A DNA stretch of 64,000 nucleotides, from assembly GCF_010686655.1 (NCBI RefSeq), contig NZ_JAAGVY010000010.1:62001-126000 (forward strand), in the 5' to 3' direction. Numbering within the stretch: position 1 is the stretch's first letter; every line of letters starts with the position of its first letter. Under the pieces are notes generated by a model that was given only the letters and a program-made list of their open reading frames with translations, was not told where the DNA came from and searched no databases. Position numbers and translations under genes: made by a program. Of this stretch, positions 35,892 to 45,724 are shown piece after piece. This DNA comes from Cryomorpha ignava. GTDB lineage: Bacteria; Bacteroidota; Bacteroidia; Flavobacteriales_D; Cryomorphaceae.

Positions 35892-36815
35892 TTGCTAATT
35901 ATTCCTCATTTGCAACGTGTTTTCTGTCTATTTTTGGCTTACATTATAATTAATGCCCAAACCAAAAATTCAACATTGGACAGCAATCAAATCGTTCAGA
36001 AAAACGCAGATTTTCAAGGTCATAGAGGCTGTCGCGGCCTGATGCCCGAAAATACGATTCCCGGATTTCTTCGTGCGCTCGATTTAGGTGTTACCACCCT
36101 CGAAATGGATGTGGTGGTTACCAAAGATCATAGGGTTATCTGTTCGCACGAGCCTTGGTTTTCGCACGACATAGCCCTTGACCCGAGCGGTATTGAGATA
36201 AAAGAAGAAAACGAAAAAAATCATAGAATATACGCTATGGATTACACCAACACGCAGAATTACGACGTTGGTTTAAAGCTACACCCGCGATTTCCAGATC
36301 AGCAAAAATTACCCGCTCACAAACCACTTCTTGAAGATGTAATTGATAGCGCAGAATACCATGCCGGAGAAAAAAAACGCGAACTGCCTTACTATAACAT
36401 CGAAACAAAAACGACCCCTGAGGGAGATGGGATTTTTCATCCATCGCCCGAAGTGTTTGTTGACCTTTTATTAGAAATTATTTATGAAAAAGGAATTGCA
36501 GAGCGCACTATCATTCAGTCGTTTGATACCCGAACTCTGCAGTACATTCATATAAAACATCCGGATATAAAACTTGCTTTACTTATAGAAAACGATAAAA
36601 GCATTGAACATAATATTCAAGCCCTCGGTTTTATACCAGATATTTACAGTCCCGATTTTACTTTGGTAAATGCAAATTTAATCGCATTTTGCCACCGCAA
36701 GAAAATAGAAGTTATACCCTGGACAGTAAACGAATTAAGCGATATGAAAGTGCTTATTCTGCTGGGTGTAGATGGACTCATAAGCGATTATCCCGATAGG
36801 TTTAAAAGCTTATAA
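35892..36815 (+). CDS. Glycerophosphodiester phosphodiesterase, exported
   Basis: 307 residues. An export signal (VFCLFLAYIIINAQ) precedes FQGHRGCRGLMPENTIPGF, TTLEMDVVVTKDHRVICSHEP (the metal ligands and the catalytic His), a middle insert, and IIQSFDTRTLQYIHIKHPDIKLALLIE. It hydrolyses glycerophosphodiesters to glycerol 3-phosphate. The frame starts with a TTG directly after the regulator stop; the true start may be the TTG at 35910. It precedes ppk. Confidence 0.88.
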   Translation: MLIIPHLQRVFCLFLAYIIINAQTKNSTLDSNQIVQKNADFQGHRGCRGLMPENTIPGFLRALDLGVTTLEMDVVVTKDHRVICSHEPWFSHDIALDPSGIEIKEENEKNHRIYAMDYTNTQNYDVGLKLHPRFPDQQKLPAHKPLLEDVIDSAEYHAGEKKRELPYYNIETKTTPEGDGIFHPSPEVFVDLLLEIIYEKGIAERTIIQSFDTRTLQYIHIKHPDIKLALLIENDKSIEHNIQALGFIPDIYSPDFTLVNANLIAFCHRKKIEVIPWTVNELSDMKVLILLGVDGLISDYPDRFKSL

Positions 36816-36837
36816 TCACTAAATTAGAATCAATTTT

Positions 36838-38910
36838 ATGTCAATAAGTTTAAAAAATCGCACTATAAATCGCGAAATTAGCTGGCTGTCATTTAATAGC
36901 CGTGTACTTCAGGAAGCGCAAGATTCAAATGTACCTCTGCTTGAAAGGCTGCGCTTTTTGGGAATCTTTTCGAATAATCTCGATGAGTTTTTCAGAGTTC
37001 GCGTAGCTACGATGAAGCGCATTGAAACGGTGAGCAAGAAAAAAGAGCTTATTGGAGACAAAACTGCTCAGGAAGTATTAGACGATATACACGCAGAGGT
37101 AATTAGGCAGAAAGAAGTTTTCAGCGAAAGCTATAACCAGATTCTAAAGGAGTTAGAGGCTCACGATATCTATTTTGTAAATGAGACAGAATTAACCGAA
37201 GATCAAAAAGTTTATGCTGTTGAATATTACAGAGAGAATGTAGCTCCCCTGCTTATTCCTATTATGCTCAAAAAAGCACCTGAATTTCCATATCTGCGCG
37301 ATAAGTCGATTTATTTAGGTGTTAAACTAATCTCTAAACGTATTGGTTTTAAAAAACAGTACGCCCTTATTGAGGTGCCTACCGAAGAGCGCCCGCGGTT
37401 TATTGTGTTTCCCGAAAAGGAAGGGAAAAGGTACGTCATGTTTATTGATGATGTAATACGCTTTAATCTGGATAAGATTTTTGGGTTATTTGAGTACGAA
37501 AACATTGAGGCTTACACCATAAAAATAACGCGTGATGCCGAGCTTGATTTAGATGATGACGTTTCGAAAGGATTTTACGATAGAATGAAAAAAAGCCTTA
37601 AGCAGCGCACCACTGGGCAGCCGGTAAGGTTTATTTACGATCAGAATATGCCAAAAGATATTTTAAGATATCTAACTAAAAAACTCGACATAGATGAAGA
37701 CGATAATATAATAGCTGGTGGACGATACCACAATTCTAAAGATTTTATGAAATTCCCCATTCTCGATCCGAATCTGGAATGGGAAAAGCTTGTGCAAACA
37801 GATCATATTCTTTTTTCGAAAAGCAAGAGCATTTTAACCGCTATTGAGAAAAACGACATTCTCTTAAACTATCCCTATCAACACTTTAGAGCCTTTGTAT
37901 TGTTTTTGCGCGAGGCGGCGATTCACCCTGACGTAAAGGAAATAAAAATCTCACTTTACAGGGTGGCGCGACAGAGCCGAGTAATAAACGCATTGATTTC
38001 TGCCGCAAAAAACGGAAAACAGGTTACCGTAATGGTAGAATTGCGCGCACGGTTTGACGAAAGCAATAATCTTGATTACAGTAAAAAGCTGCAGGAAGCC
38101 GGTGTAAAGGTTATTTTTGGAATACCCGACATGAAAGTACATTGCAAACTTGCGGTTGTAACCAAAGTTATAGACGGAAAGATAACGTATCACGCTGTGA
38201 TTGCTACAGGAAATTTTCATGAATATACAGCCAAAGTTTATAGCGATATGGCGCTATTTACAGCGAATCAGGAGATTTGTGAAGAAGCCTTGAAAGTATT
38301 TAGTTTTATCGAAAAACCATACCTCAACTTTCGGTTTAAGCATTTGCTCGTAGCGCCTGCTGCCATGCGCAACCAGTACATTCGCAAACTAAACCGGGAG
38401 ATTAAAAATTCTAAAGAGGGGAAAAAGGCCTATGTATTTTTAAAAATGAACAGTCTGGTAGATGAAACACTGATTCGAAAATTATATCAGGCGAGCCGGA
38501 GCGGAGTAAAAATAAGGTTGATTGTTCGTGGAATTTGTGCGCTTATTCCCGGAATAAAGAACCTGAGTGAAAACATTCAAATTCACAGCATTATTGATCG
38601 CTTTTTAGAACATGCCCGCGTCTTTATTTTTGCAAATGGTGGCGATGAAGAAATATATATCTCTTCTGCCGACTGGATGGAGCGCAACCTTGACTACCGC
38701 GTAGAAGTGAGTTGTGCGATATATGATGAACAAATTCGTTCAGAAATTCGCGACTTTATGGAACTACAATGGGCTGATAATACAAAAGCACGCCTTATTG
38801 ACGGAAGTCTTGAAAACAATTATGTGGTGCAAAAGCCCAATGCTCCAAAAATTAGAGCACAGGTAGATTTTTATGATGTTATTGAAAGACATCAAAAAGC
38901 ATTAAAATAA
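36838..38910 (+). CDS. ppk1: Polyphosphate kinase 1
   Basis: 690 residues. The N-terminal domain starts INREISWLSFNSRVLQEAQD and contains LFSNNLDEFFRVRV-like sequence (GIFSNNLDEFFRVRV). The middle domain follows, and two phospholipase D-like halves each hold a catalytic His: IPDMKVHCKLAVV near residue 430 and RFLEHARVFIF near 595. It reversibly polymerises phosphate from ATP. The upstream glycerophosphodiesterase would supply phosphate-related metabolites, but a link is inferred only. Confidence 0.97.
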   Translation: MSISLKNRTINREISWLSFNSRVLQEAQDSNVPLLERLRFLGIFSNNLDEFFRVRVATMKRIETVSKKKELIGDKTAQEVLDDIHAEVIRQKEVFSESYNQILKELEAHDIYFVNETELTEDQKVYAVEYYRENVAPLLIPIMLKKAPEFPYLRDKSIYLGVKLISKRIGFKKQYALIEVPTEERPRFIVFPEKEGKRYVMFIDDVIRFNLDKIFGLFEYENIEAYTIKITRDAELDLDDDVSKGFYDRMKKSLKQRTTGQPVRFIYDQNMPKDILRYLTKKLDIDEDDNIIAGGRYHNSKDFMKFPILDPNLEWEKLVQTDHILFSKSKSILTAIEKNDILLNYPYQHFRAFVLFLREAAIHPDVKEIKISLYRVARQSRVINALISAAKNGKQVTVMVELRARFDESNNLDYSKKLQEAGVKVIFGIPDMKVHCKLAVVTKVIDGKITYHAVIATGNFHEYTAKVYSDMALFTANQEICEEALKVFSFIEKPYLNFRFKHLLVAPAAMRNQYIRKLNREIKNSKEGKKAYVFLKMNSLVDETLIRKLYQASRSGVKIRLIVRGICALIPGIKNLSENIQIHSIIDRFLEHARVFIFANGGDEEIYISSADWMERNLDYRVEVSCAIYDEQIRSEIRDFMELQWADNTKARLIDGSLENNYVVQKPNAPKIRAQVDFYDVIERHQKALK

Positions 38911-38969
38911 TTGAGGGAGTGTTTTAAAAAACTAGCATTTAGCACTATAATTTGTTCTATGTAAATAAA

Positions 38970-39725
38970 TTAAGCTAACTTATCTTTTAGTGTTTTCATA
39001 AATTCTGAAGCGTAAACAAAATCGTTAATTTCCTGATTTTTTGTGCTTAAAATTTCTTTGCTCGTACCTTCCCACCAGTTTTCTCCTTTGTAAATAAACA
39101 TAATATAATCACCGATTTCGATTACAGAATTCATATCGTGCGAAATAACCACCGTAGTAATATCCATTTCTTCGGTAATATCTCTAATTAAGTTGTCAAT
39201 TACAATGGACGTTTGGGGGTCGAGTCCCGAATTTGGCTCATCACAAAACAGATACTTTGGCTTCATAGAGATTGCGCGGGCAATGGCGATTCTTTTCTGC
39301 ATACCGCCGCTCGTTTCGGCTGGGTAGAGATCATTCTTCCCGGCAAGATTAACACGCTCCAGGCATTCATTTGCGCGATCTCGCATTTCCGACTTTTTCA
39401 TGTCAGTAAACATGGTAAGCGGAAACATTATATTCTCTTCTACCGTCATAGAATCAAAAAGAGCACCACCCTGAAAAAGCATTCCGATGTTTTTTCTCAC
39501 TTCTATCTTTTCATCGAGATCCATCGCAATAAAATCCTGATTGTCATATTCCACTTCACCAGAATCGGGCTTTAACAGACCCACAACGCATTTAGCCAAA
39601 ACAGACTTACCACTTCCACTTTGCCCAATAATCATATTGACCTTACCGCGCTGAAATTTAACCGATATGTTTTTAAGCACATGATTATCTCCAAATGACT
39701 TTGAAAGATTCTTAATTTCTATCAA
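38970..39725 (-). CDS. MlaF-type ABC transporter ATP-binding protein
   Basis: 251 residues. Walker A is IIGQSGSGKSVLAKCVVG, the Q-loop is in IGMLFQGGALFD, the signature is ETSGGMQKRIAIARAI and Walker B is YLFCDEPNSGLDPQT. The ALFDSMTVEENIMFPL pattern places it in the MlaF/Mkl group, which energises phospholipid transport. It overlaps the MlaE-type permease by four bases (ATGA). No substrate-binding MCE gene is in the window. Confidence 0.9.
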   Translation of the reverse strand: MIEIKNLSKSFGDNHVLKNISVKFQRGKVNMIIGQSGSGKSVLAKCVVGLLKPDSGEVEYDNQDFIAMDLDEKIEVRKNIGMLFQGGALFDSMTVEENIMFPLTMFTDMKKSEMRDRANECLERVNLAGKNDLYPAETSGGMQKRIAIARAISMKPKYLFCDEPNSGLDPQTSIVIDNLIRDITEEMDITTVVISHDMNSVIEIGDYIMFIYKGENWWEGTSKEILSTKNQEINDFVYASEFMKTLKDKLA

Positions 39726-40465
39726 ATCAGTATTAGTTGAGTTAGTATCAAATTGAGAAGAAGAATAAAAACGCTACTGTAAACTACCGCGGCGGTGCTG
39801 CTACGTCCTACTTCCAATGCGCTACCTTTCGAAAAATAACCAAAATAGGATGATATGGTGGTTATTACAAAAGCGAAAACAACGGTTTTGATCATGGCAT
39901 ATACAATAGAGAAAGGTTTAAAGTCGTATTGAATACCATAAATATAATCATTCACAGTAACGATTCCGGTGATCCACGAAATCAACATTCCGCCAAAAAT
40001 GCCCAGAAACATACTGATTATAATCAGAAAAGGAAATATGAATATGGCCGCCAATATTTTAGGCAAGATGAGATAAGCTGCAGAATTCACACCCATAATA
40101 TCCAGTGCATCAATCTGCTCTGTTACCCGCATAGTTCCAATTTCAGATGCAATATTGCTCCCCACTTTTCCCGCAAGGATGAGCGCAATAATAGTAGGCG
40201 AAAACTCAAGAATAATAGATTGCCGTACAGTAAAACCAACAGTATAAGCAGGCAATAGCGGGCTGTCAATATTTGAGGCGGTTTGCAGGGCAATGACTAC
40301 ACCTATAAAAGTAGACATAAGCGATACAATACCGATGGAACTCAATCCGATTTTGTCAATCTCCTGAACAAAATTCTTTCTGTAAATTGAAAATTTTTCA
40401 GGTTTTGAAAAAACCCGAAAGATTAACATAGAATAGCGACCGATATGATAATAGATTTCTCCCAA
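39722..40465 (-). CDS. MlaE-type ABC transporter permease
   Basis: 247 residues with five or so membrane segments. The conserved permease region LALILAGKVGSNIASEIGTMRVTEQIDALDIMG and the tail RSSTAAVVYSSVFILLLNLILTQL are MlaE signatures. It pairs with the ATPase downstream to move phospholipids between membranes. The first gene of this minus-strand unit. Confidence 0.92.
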   Translation of the reverse strand: MGEIYYHIGRYSMLIFRVFSKPEKFSIYRKNFVQEIDKIGLSSIGIVSLMSTFIGVVIALQTASNIDSPLLPAYTVGFTVRQSIILEFSPTIIALILAGKVGSNIASEIGTMRVTEQIDALDIMGVNSAAYLILPKILAAIFIFPFLIIISMFLGIFGGMLISWITGIVTVNDYIYGIQYDFKPFSIVYAMIKTVVFAFVITTISSYFGYFSKGSALEVGRSSTAAVVYSSVFILLLNLILTQLILI

Positions 40466-40557
40466 TCTCGTTTTTTTGTAAATGTAGCTGTCTTGTTTAA
40501 ACTAACGAGCCTCTTAAAAATAATTTTTTCACAGTTAGTCTTCGTTTTGTAGTTTTG

Positions 40558-40722
40558 ATGTCTATGAAGTACTTTAAGAAACTCTCTCTTGTCGCTTTTG
40601 TTCTGTTTACTCCACTTCTTTTTGGAAGTTGCGCCGTAAATAAAAAGAAAAAATGTGACACCTGCCCAAAATGGAATCGCATGGAGCAGATAGACATCCC
40701 TTTTCTGGAAAGAATACCATGA
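40558..40722 (+). CDS. Tiny lipoprotein coupled to the SprT-like gene
   Basis: About 52-54 residues. A signal peptide (KLSLVAFVLFTPLLFGSC) with a lipobox Cys is followed by a Lys run, then CDTCPKWNRMEQIDIPF with a CxxC-P motif. Starts at ATG 40558 or ATG 40564; a TAGTTTTG -7-like box at 40550-40557 favours the second. It overlaps the SprT-like start by four bases (ATGA), so the two are coupled. Too short for common gene callers; function unknown. Confidence 0.7.
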   Translation: MSMKYFKKLSLVAFVLFTPLLFGSCAVNKKKKCDTCPKWNRMEQIDIPFLERIP

Positions 40723-41351
40723 ATAGAGAAGCGGCTATTGCACACTGGACCAAGCGACTGGTGCATAAGATGCCTCCGAGCGCGGCTCCACTAATAGCGA
40801 GATGGATAGTAGATTTAAAAGTTCATTTTGTTATTTCTAAACCGCGGAAAACCAAGCTGGGAGATTTTATGGCCGCGCACAATGGCAAGCCTCCGCGCAT
40901 TTCGGTTAATTCTGATTTAAATCCGTATAACTTTCTTATTACCAGCATACATGAGTTTGCTCATCTTGGCTGTTATTTAAAACATGCAAACAAGGTAAAT
41001 CCGCACGGCAATGAATGGAAAAAAATCTACACCGATATGCTGAAGCCTTTTGTTTCTAAAAGCATATTTCCTGAAGAATTGATTCCGGTTTTGGTCTATC
41101 ATGTATCAAATCCGCTCGCATCGAGCTGTACTTGTCCCAAACTTTCCAGAGCTCTAGCTCTATACGACAACAATCCCGGTACATTTTTGAGCGATATATC
41201 TGCAAAAGTGATCTTTACATTTCATGAAGTAGAATATCTCAAACTCGAAAAGCGCCGAACTCGCTATATCTGCAAGCGTATGAGCGATGGAAAAAAATTC
41301 CTCATCTCCGGAAGAGCCCTTGTTGAAACGCCTGAATTAAAACTAACATAG
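40719..41351 (+). CDS. SprT-like zinc protein
   Basis: 210 residues from ATG 40719. The zinc motif ITSIHEFAHLGCYLKHANKVNPHGNEWKKIY has HEFAH with the catalytic Glu, and a third His ligand nearby in NPHGNEWK. The C-terminal half has SCTCPKLS, then KRRTRYICKRMSDGKKFLISGRALVE, a likely zinc-ribbon or RNA/DNA-binding tail. SprT/SPRTN proteins are metalloprotease-like. Role in Bacteroidota is not established. Confidence 0.8.
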   Translation: MNREAAIAHWTKRLVHKMPPSAAPLIARWIVDLKVHFVISKPRKTKLGDFMAAHNGKPPRISVNSDLNPYNFLITSIHEFAHLGCYLKHANKVNPHGNEWKKIYTDMLKPFVSKSIFPEELIPVLVYHVSNPLASSCTCPKLSRALALYDNNPGTFLSDISAKVIFTFHEVEYLKLEKRRTRYICKRMSDGKKFLISGRALVETPELKLT

Positions 41352-41389
41352 CCCCTTTTTACTACATTTGCAGGGCTTACATCAAAAAT

Positions 41390-42676
41390 ATGGATAACAC
41401 AACTACCGGGATTGAAATGAGAAAGGCGAGCCTGCTGGCTACTGAGCTGAAAGGATCTGAAATAATTAAGCTTGCCGGCGAAATAAAAGACAAGATTAAA
41501 GCCGGACAAACCATATACAATTTTACAATTGGTGATTTTGATCCTAAAATATTTCCCATTCCACAGGTTTTGGAAGATGAAATTATCAATGCTTACAAAG
41601 CAAAGCAGACTAATTATCCCCCGTCGAATGGAATTTTGGAATTGCGCCAAAGTTTATCTGCATTTATTGAAAAGAAGCAAGGTTTAAAATATTCACCGTT
41701 AGAGTTTTTGATTGCAGGAGGCGGACGACCTTTAATTTATGCCGCATTTCAGGCCATTTTAGATCCGGAAGAGAACGCTCTATTTCCTGTGCCGAGCTGG
41801 AACAACAATCACTACACTACCTTAAGTCGTGGCAAGCAAGTGTCGGTAGTAGCTTCCGCCAAAAATAACTTTATGCCCTCTGCTGCAGATTTAAAACCGC
41901 ATATAGCCGATGCGGGAATTATTGCGCTTTGTTCTCCGCTAAATCCTACAGGTACCGTTTTTCCGAAAGAACAATTAAAAGATATTTGCGAATTAGTAAT
42001 TGCTGAAAATCAACGCAGAGCCGGTATTCGGAAACCGCTTTATGTGATTTACGACCAAATATACTGGCAGCTATGCTTTGGTGATACAAAACACCACGAT
42101 CCTGTAAGCCTTGTACCCGAAATGCGTGATTACACCATTTATATTGATGGAATAAGTAAAGCGTATGGCGCTACCGGAGTTCGCGTTGGTTGGTCATTTG
42201 GGCCGCCAACTATCATAGATAAAATGAAATCTATTTTGGGTCATTTGGGTGCTTGGGCACCTAAGCCTGAACAAGTCGCTACTGCCAAGTTTCTAAATAA
42301 TGAAGTAGAGGTTGACAAATATCTTCATAATTTTAAAGCTGAACTAAACGATCGCTTACAAGCATTTTACGAAAGCTTTAAAACCATGCACAACGATGGA
42401 CTTCCGGTTGACGTAATAGCACCACAAGCAGCGATATACCTCACTGTAAAAATAGATTTAGTGGGTCGTAAAACAGACTCTGGTCACGAAATAAAAACAG
42501 TACAAGATACCACGGCCTATTTGCTTGACGAAGCCGGAATTGCTCTGGTTCCATTTACAGCATTTGGAGCCGAAGCCGGAAACCCATGGTACAGACTGAG
42601 TGTGGGAACCAGTAAAAAGGAAGAAATTAAGCTGGTGACTGATAAACTAAGAAACGCTATAAACAGATTAACTTAA
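41390..42676 (+). CDS. Pyridoxal-phosphate aminotransferase, class I/II
   Basis: 428 residues. Motifs: YNFTIGDFDPKIFPIP, LIAGGGRPLIYAAFQAI (cofactor loop), LCSPLNPTGTVFPKE, YVIYDQIYWQLCFG (pyridine Asp) and IDGISKAYGATGVRVGWSFG with the cofactor Lys. Its substrate cannot be told from sequence. This is the third aminotransferase in the window, more distant than the two at 8264 and 10429. The manC-like gene starts three bases after its stop. Confidence 0.88.
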   Translation: MDNTTTGIEMRKASLLATELKGSEIIKLAGEIKDKIKAGQTIYNFTIGDFDPKIFPIPQVLEDEIINAYKAKQTNYPPSNGILELRQSLSAFIEKKQGLKYSPLEFLIAGGGRPLIYAAFQAILDPEENALFPVPSWNNNHYTTLSRGKQVSVVASAKNNFMPSAADLKPHIADAGIIALCSPLNPTGTVFPKEQLKDICELVIAENQRRAGIRKPLYVIYDQIYWQLCFGDTKHHDPVSLVPEMRDYTIYIDGISKAYGATGVRVGWSFGPPTIIDKMKSILGHLGAWAPKPEQVATAKFLNNEVEVDKYLHNFKAELNDRLQAFYESFKTMHNDGLPVDVIAPQAAIYLTVKIDLVGRKTDSGHEIKTVQDTTAYLLDEAGIALVPFTAFGAEAGNPWYRLSVGTSKKEEIKLVTDKLRNAINRLT

Positions 42677-42679
42677 ATA

Positions 42680-43771
42680 ATGGACAATAAAAATGTGTAT
42701 TGTGTAATCATGGCCGGAGGAATCGGCAGCCGGTTCTGGCCCATGAGTCGCACCTCATTTCCAAAACAATTTCACGATATTCTCGGTACGGGAACCACGC
42801 TTATTCAACAAACCTTTGAGCGTTTTTTGAATATTTGCCCGAAGGAAAATATTTATATTGTAACAAGCAGTATTTATAAAGACTTGGTTTCAAGCCAATT
42901 AGAAGGCATAGACGATGCCAATATTTTACTTGAACCCAGCAGGCGGAATACAGCACCTTGCATAGCCTATGCCGCTCACCGCATACGTAAAGAAAATAAG
43001 GACGCGGTAATGATCGTTGCACCTTCAGATCATTTGGTGCTTAAAGAATCTGCATTTAACAAAACGATTGACTGCGCACTAACACAGGCTAAAAATTCAG
43101 GAAATCTGGTTACTCTCGGAATAAAACCATCTCGCCCCGATACCGGTTACGGATACATACAGTTTGAAGAAGATCCCGATTCTGATCTCGAGCAAGTAAG
43201 AAAAGTAAAAACCTTTACAGAGAAACCCGATATTGAACTTGCCCGTGAATTTATTCACAGTGGTGATTTTTATTGGAATTCGGGAATTTTTATTTGGACA
43301 ATTGATTCGATTTTAGATGCTTTCGCGAAATACCTCCCGGAAGTGAATGATCTTTTTGTTGATATTGAATCTGCGCTGGGAACAGATAAAGAAGCGGCAG
43401 CCATTTCGAAAGTTTACTCTATGAGCGAGAGTATATCAGTAGATTACGGAATTCTTGAAAAAGCTAAAAATGTTAATGTCGTTTTAAGCGATTTTGGCTG
43501 GAGCGATTTGGGCACATGGGGTTCACTTTTTACTCAAATTAAAAAGGACAAAGAGCATAATGCCGTAGTAGGCAAAAATGTGGTTTTAAGCAATTGCTCT
43601 GACAATATGATTAGTGTACCTGAAGAAAAACTCGTTGTTATTCAAGGCCTTAATGATTTCATATTGGTTGATACAAATGATGTACTACTTGTTTGTCCAA
43701 AAGCTGATGAGCAAAAAATAAAGCAGATTGTAAATGATTTGAAAATGAATAAAAACGGACATTTCGTATAG
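42680..43771 (+). CDS. manC: Mannose-1-phosphate guanylyltransferase
   Basis: 363 residues. The N-terminal nucleotidyltransferase motif VIMAGGIGSRFWPMSRTSFPKQF, the sugar-phosphate region LLEPSRRNTAPCIAYAA, TGYGYIQFE and VKTFTEKPD, and WNSGIFIWTIDSIL and FGWSDLGTWGSL are typical. It makes GDP-mannose from mannose 1-phosphate for surface glycans. The isomerase domain found in some type II enzymes is missing, so this is the short form. Confidence 0.93.
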   Translation: MDNKNVYCVIMAGGIGSRFWPMSRTSFPKQFHDILGTGTTLIQQTFERFLNICPKENIYIVTSSIYKDLVSSQLEGIDDANILLEPSRRNTAPCIAYAAHRIRKENKDAVMIVAPSDHLVLKESAFNKTIDCALTQAKNSGNLVTLGIKPSRPDTGYGYIQFEEDPDSDLEQVRKVKTFTEKPDIELAREFIHSGDFYWNSGIFIWTIDSILDAFAKYLPEVNDLFVDIESALGTDKEAAAISKVYSMSESISVDYGILEKAKNVNVVLSDFGWSDLGTWGSLFTQIKKDKEHNAVVGKNVVLSNCSDNMISVPEEKLVVIQGLNDFILVDTNDVLLVCPKADEQKIKQIVNDLKMNKNGHFV

Positions 43772-43834
43772 ATTAGGATTGATAGTTTTATCACACTTGG
43801 CTGTCGCAGATTGACCAACCATCAAATTGATATA

Positions 43835-43864
43835 AAAAAAGGGCAGAAAATTCTGCCCTTTTTT
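43835..43864. terminator. Bidirectional intrinsic terminator between manC and fumC
   Basis: AAAAAAGGGCAG pairs with CTGCCCTTTTTT around AAAATT. T runs occur on both strands, so it can end both convergent transcripts. Confidence 0.9.
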
Positions 43865-43884
43865 AATTTTAATCCTCTTCGTTT

Positions 43885-45276
43885 TTACAAACCGGTCATT
43901 TCCATAGGGTTTACCCATTCATCAAACTGCTCTGCCGTGAGGAAACCCAGATTTACGGCTTCTTCTTTTAGGGTAGTTCCATTTTGGTGAGCTGTTTTGG
44001 CAATTTTTGCAGACTTATCATAACCGATGTGCGTATTAAGTGCGGTAACGAGCATGAGCGAATTATCTAAATGACGTTTTATCACTTCCCTGTTTGGCTC
44101 TATTCCCTGAGCGCAGTGCACATCAAAAGACACACAAGCATCGGCGATTAAAGTAGCCGATTGAAGCACGTTTGCAGCCATTACGGGTTTAAACACGTTA
44201 AGCTCATATTGGCCTTGAGCCGCACCAAAACCTATTGTAGAATCGTTTCCAAAAACCTGTGCTGCTACCATAGTAAGCGCCTCGCATTGGGTAGGATTCA
44301 CTTTTCCGGGCATAATTGAAGATCCAGGTTCATTGGCGGGAATAAGAATTTCGCCTATTCCGCTGCGCGGGCCAGATGCCAGCATCCGAATATCGTTAGC
44401 AATTTTATTTAGTGAGATGGCAATTTGTTTCAATGCGCCGTGCGTTTCTACAAGTGCATCGTGCGCGGCAAGTGCCTCAAATTTGTTTTCTGCCGTTATA
44501 AAAGGAAGACCTGTAAGATTTGCTATTTCTTCGGCCACATTCACGGCATACCCTTCGGGAGTATTAAGCCCCGTTCCAACAGCGGTGCCACCAAGAGCAA
44601 GCTCGCTCAGGTGAGCTAAAGTATTGTTGAGTGCGCGAAGGCCGTGATCTAATTGAGACACATACCCTGAAAACTCCTGACCAAGAGTAAGCGGCGTAGC
44701 ATCCATCAAGTGCGTTCGTCCAATTTTAACTACATCGAGGTAGGCATTTGACTTGGCCTGTAGGGTGGTTTTAAGCTGAGTAACCCCCGGAATAGTTTGC
44801 TCTACTACTTTTTTGTAAATAGCAATATGCATAGCTGTAGGAAAAGTATCGTTGCTCGATTGCGACTTATTTACATCGTCATTTGGATGGATGTATTTAT
44901 TTTCGTCGCCTAGCTTGCCGCCATTTTTCACGAAGGCACGGTTTGCAATTACTTCATTCACATTCATATTGCTTTGTGTACCCGATCCTGTTTGCCAGAT
45001 AACCAGTGGGAATTGGTCGTCAAGGTCGCCGGTTAAAATTTCGTCGCATACCGCTGCTATGGCATTTTTCTTTTCCTCGGCAAGTACGCCCAGTTCGAAA
45101 TTTGTGATGGCAGCAGCTTTCTTCAAGTAGGCAAAACCGTGAATAATTTCTACGGGCATACTCGCGGCGGGGCCGATTTTAAAATTTTCTTTTGAACGCT
45201 CTGTTTGGGCTCCCCAATACACATCAGCGGGAACTTTAATCTCGCCCATTGTATCTTTCTCTATTCGGTAATTCAT
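43885..45276 (-). CDS. fumC: Fumarate hydratase, class II
   Basis: 463 residues. The superfamily signature is [20 protein letters not shown] near residue 315. The N-terminal [59 protein letters not shown] and [16 protein letters not shown] are class II fumarase patches with the catalytic His and Ser residues. It interconverts fumarate and malate in the citric acid cycle. An ArsC-like gene lies six bases upstream. Confidence 0.96.
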   Translation of the reverse strand: MNYRIEKDTMGEIKVPADVYWGAQTERSKENFKIGPAASMPVEIIHGFAYLKKAAAITNFELGVLAEEKKNAIAAVCDEILTGDLDDQFPLVIWQTGSGTQSNMNVNEVIANRAFVKNGGKLGDENKYIHPNDDVNKSQSSNDTFPTAMHIAIYKKVVEQTIPGVTQLKTTLQAKSNAYLDVVKIGRTHLMDATPLTLGQEFSGYVSQLDHGLRALNNTLAHLSELALGGTAVGTGLNTPEGYAVNVAEEIANLTGLPFITAENKFEALAAHDALVETHGALKQIAISLNKIANDIRMLASGPRSGIGEILIPANEPGSSIMPGKVNPTQCEALTMVAAQVFGNDSTIGFGAAQGQYELNVFKPVMAANVLQSATLIADACVSFDVHCAQGIEPNREVIKRHLDNSLMLVTALNTHIGYDKSAKIAKTAHQNGTTLKEEAVNLGFLTAEQFDEWVNPMEMTGL

Positions 45277-45282
45277 AATTAT

Positions 45283-45633
45283 TTAAAATAATTTGATAAC
45301 GTTATCGGGTGGGCGACCAATTACACCCGTATTTCCTTTCAGCACAATAGGTCGCTCAATAAGTATTGGATTTTCTACCATAATGTCGATCCATTCGGCA
45401 TCGGTGAAACTCATATTTTTGAATTGGTTTTTGTAAATCTGTTCACCGGTTCTTAATATGTCTTTCGGTTTTAAATGCAGCTTTGTCAAAATCTTTTTTA
45501 GCTCCTTTGCAGTTGGCGTATCTTTAAGATACTCAATAATAGTCGGTTCCACGCCATTATCGCGCAAGATTTGCAAAGTTTGCCGACTCTTGCTGCATCG
45601 CGGATTGTGATAAATCTGGTATTCTTCTGGCAT
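45283..45633 (-). CDS. ArsC/Spx-family arsenate reductase-like protein
   Basis: 116 residues from ATG 45633. The thioredoxin-like N-terminus YQIYHNPRCSKSRQTLQIL holds the single reactive Cys, and the tail PILIERPIVLKGNTGVIGRPPDNVIKLF is the usual ArsC end with the Arg that binds oxyanion. It would reduce arsenate with glutathione or a similar thiol; many such genes are not tied to arsenic resistance, and no ars operon is here. Confidence 0.85.
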   Translation of the reverse strand: MPEEYQIYHNPRCSKSRQTLQILRDNGVEPTIIEYLKDTPTAKELKKILTKLHLKPKDILRTGEQIYKNQFKNMSFTDAEWIDIMVENPILIERPIVLKGNTGVIGRPPDNVIKLF

Positions 45634-45724
45634 ATTATCGTTTGATCGTGCCGTTAGCACGTCATTTTATGTGTCCAAATTAACACCTCTTTTGTGCAAA
45701 TTGGCAGTATTCATATTCTAAAAA

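Noticed and set aside
40497-40766. Minus-strand 89-codon frame opposite the tiny lipoprotein
   Set aside because: It is the shadow of the plus-strand lipoprotein and SprT-like start, which have a lipobox and an ATGA overlap.
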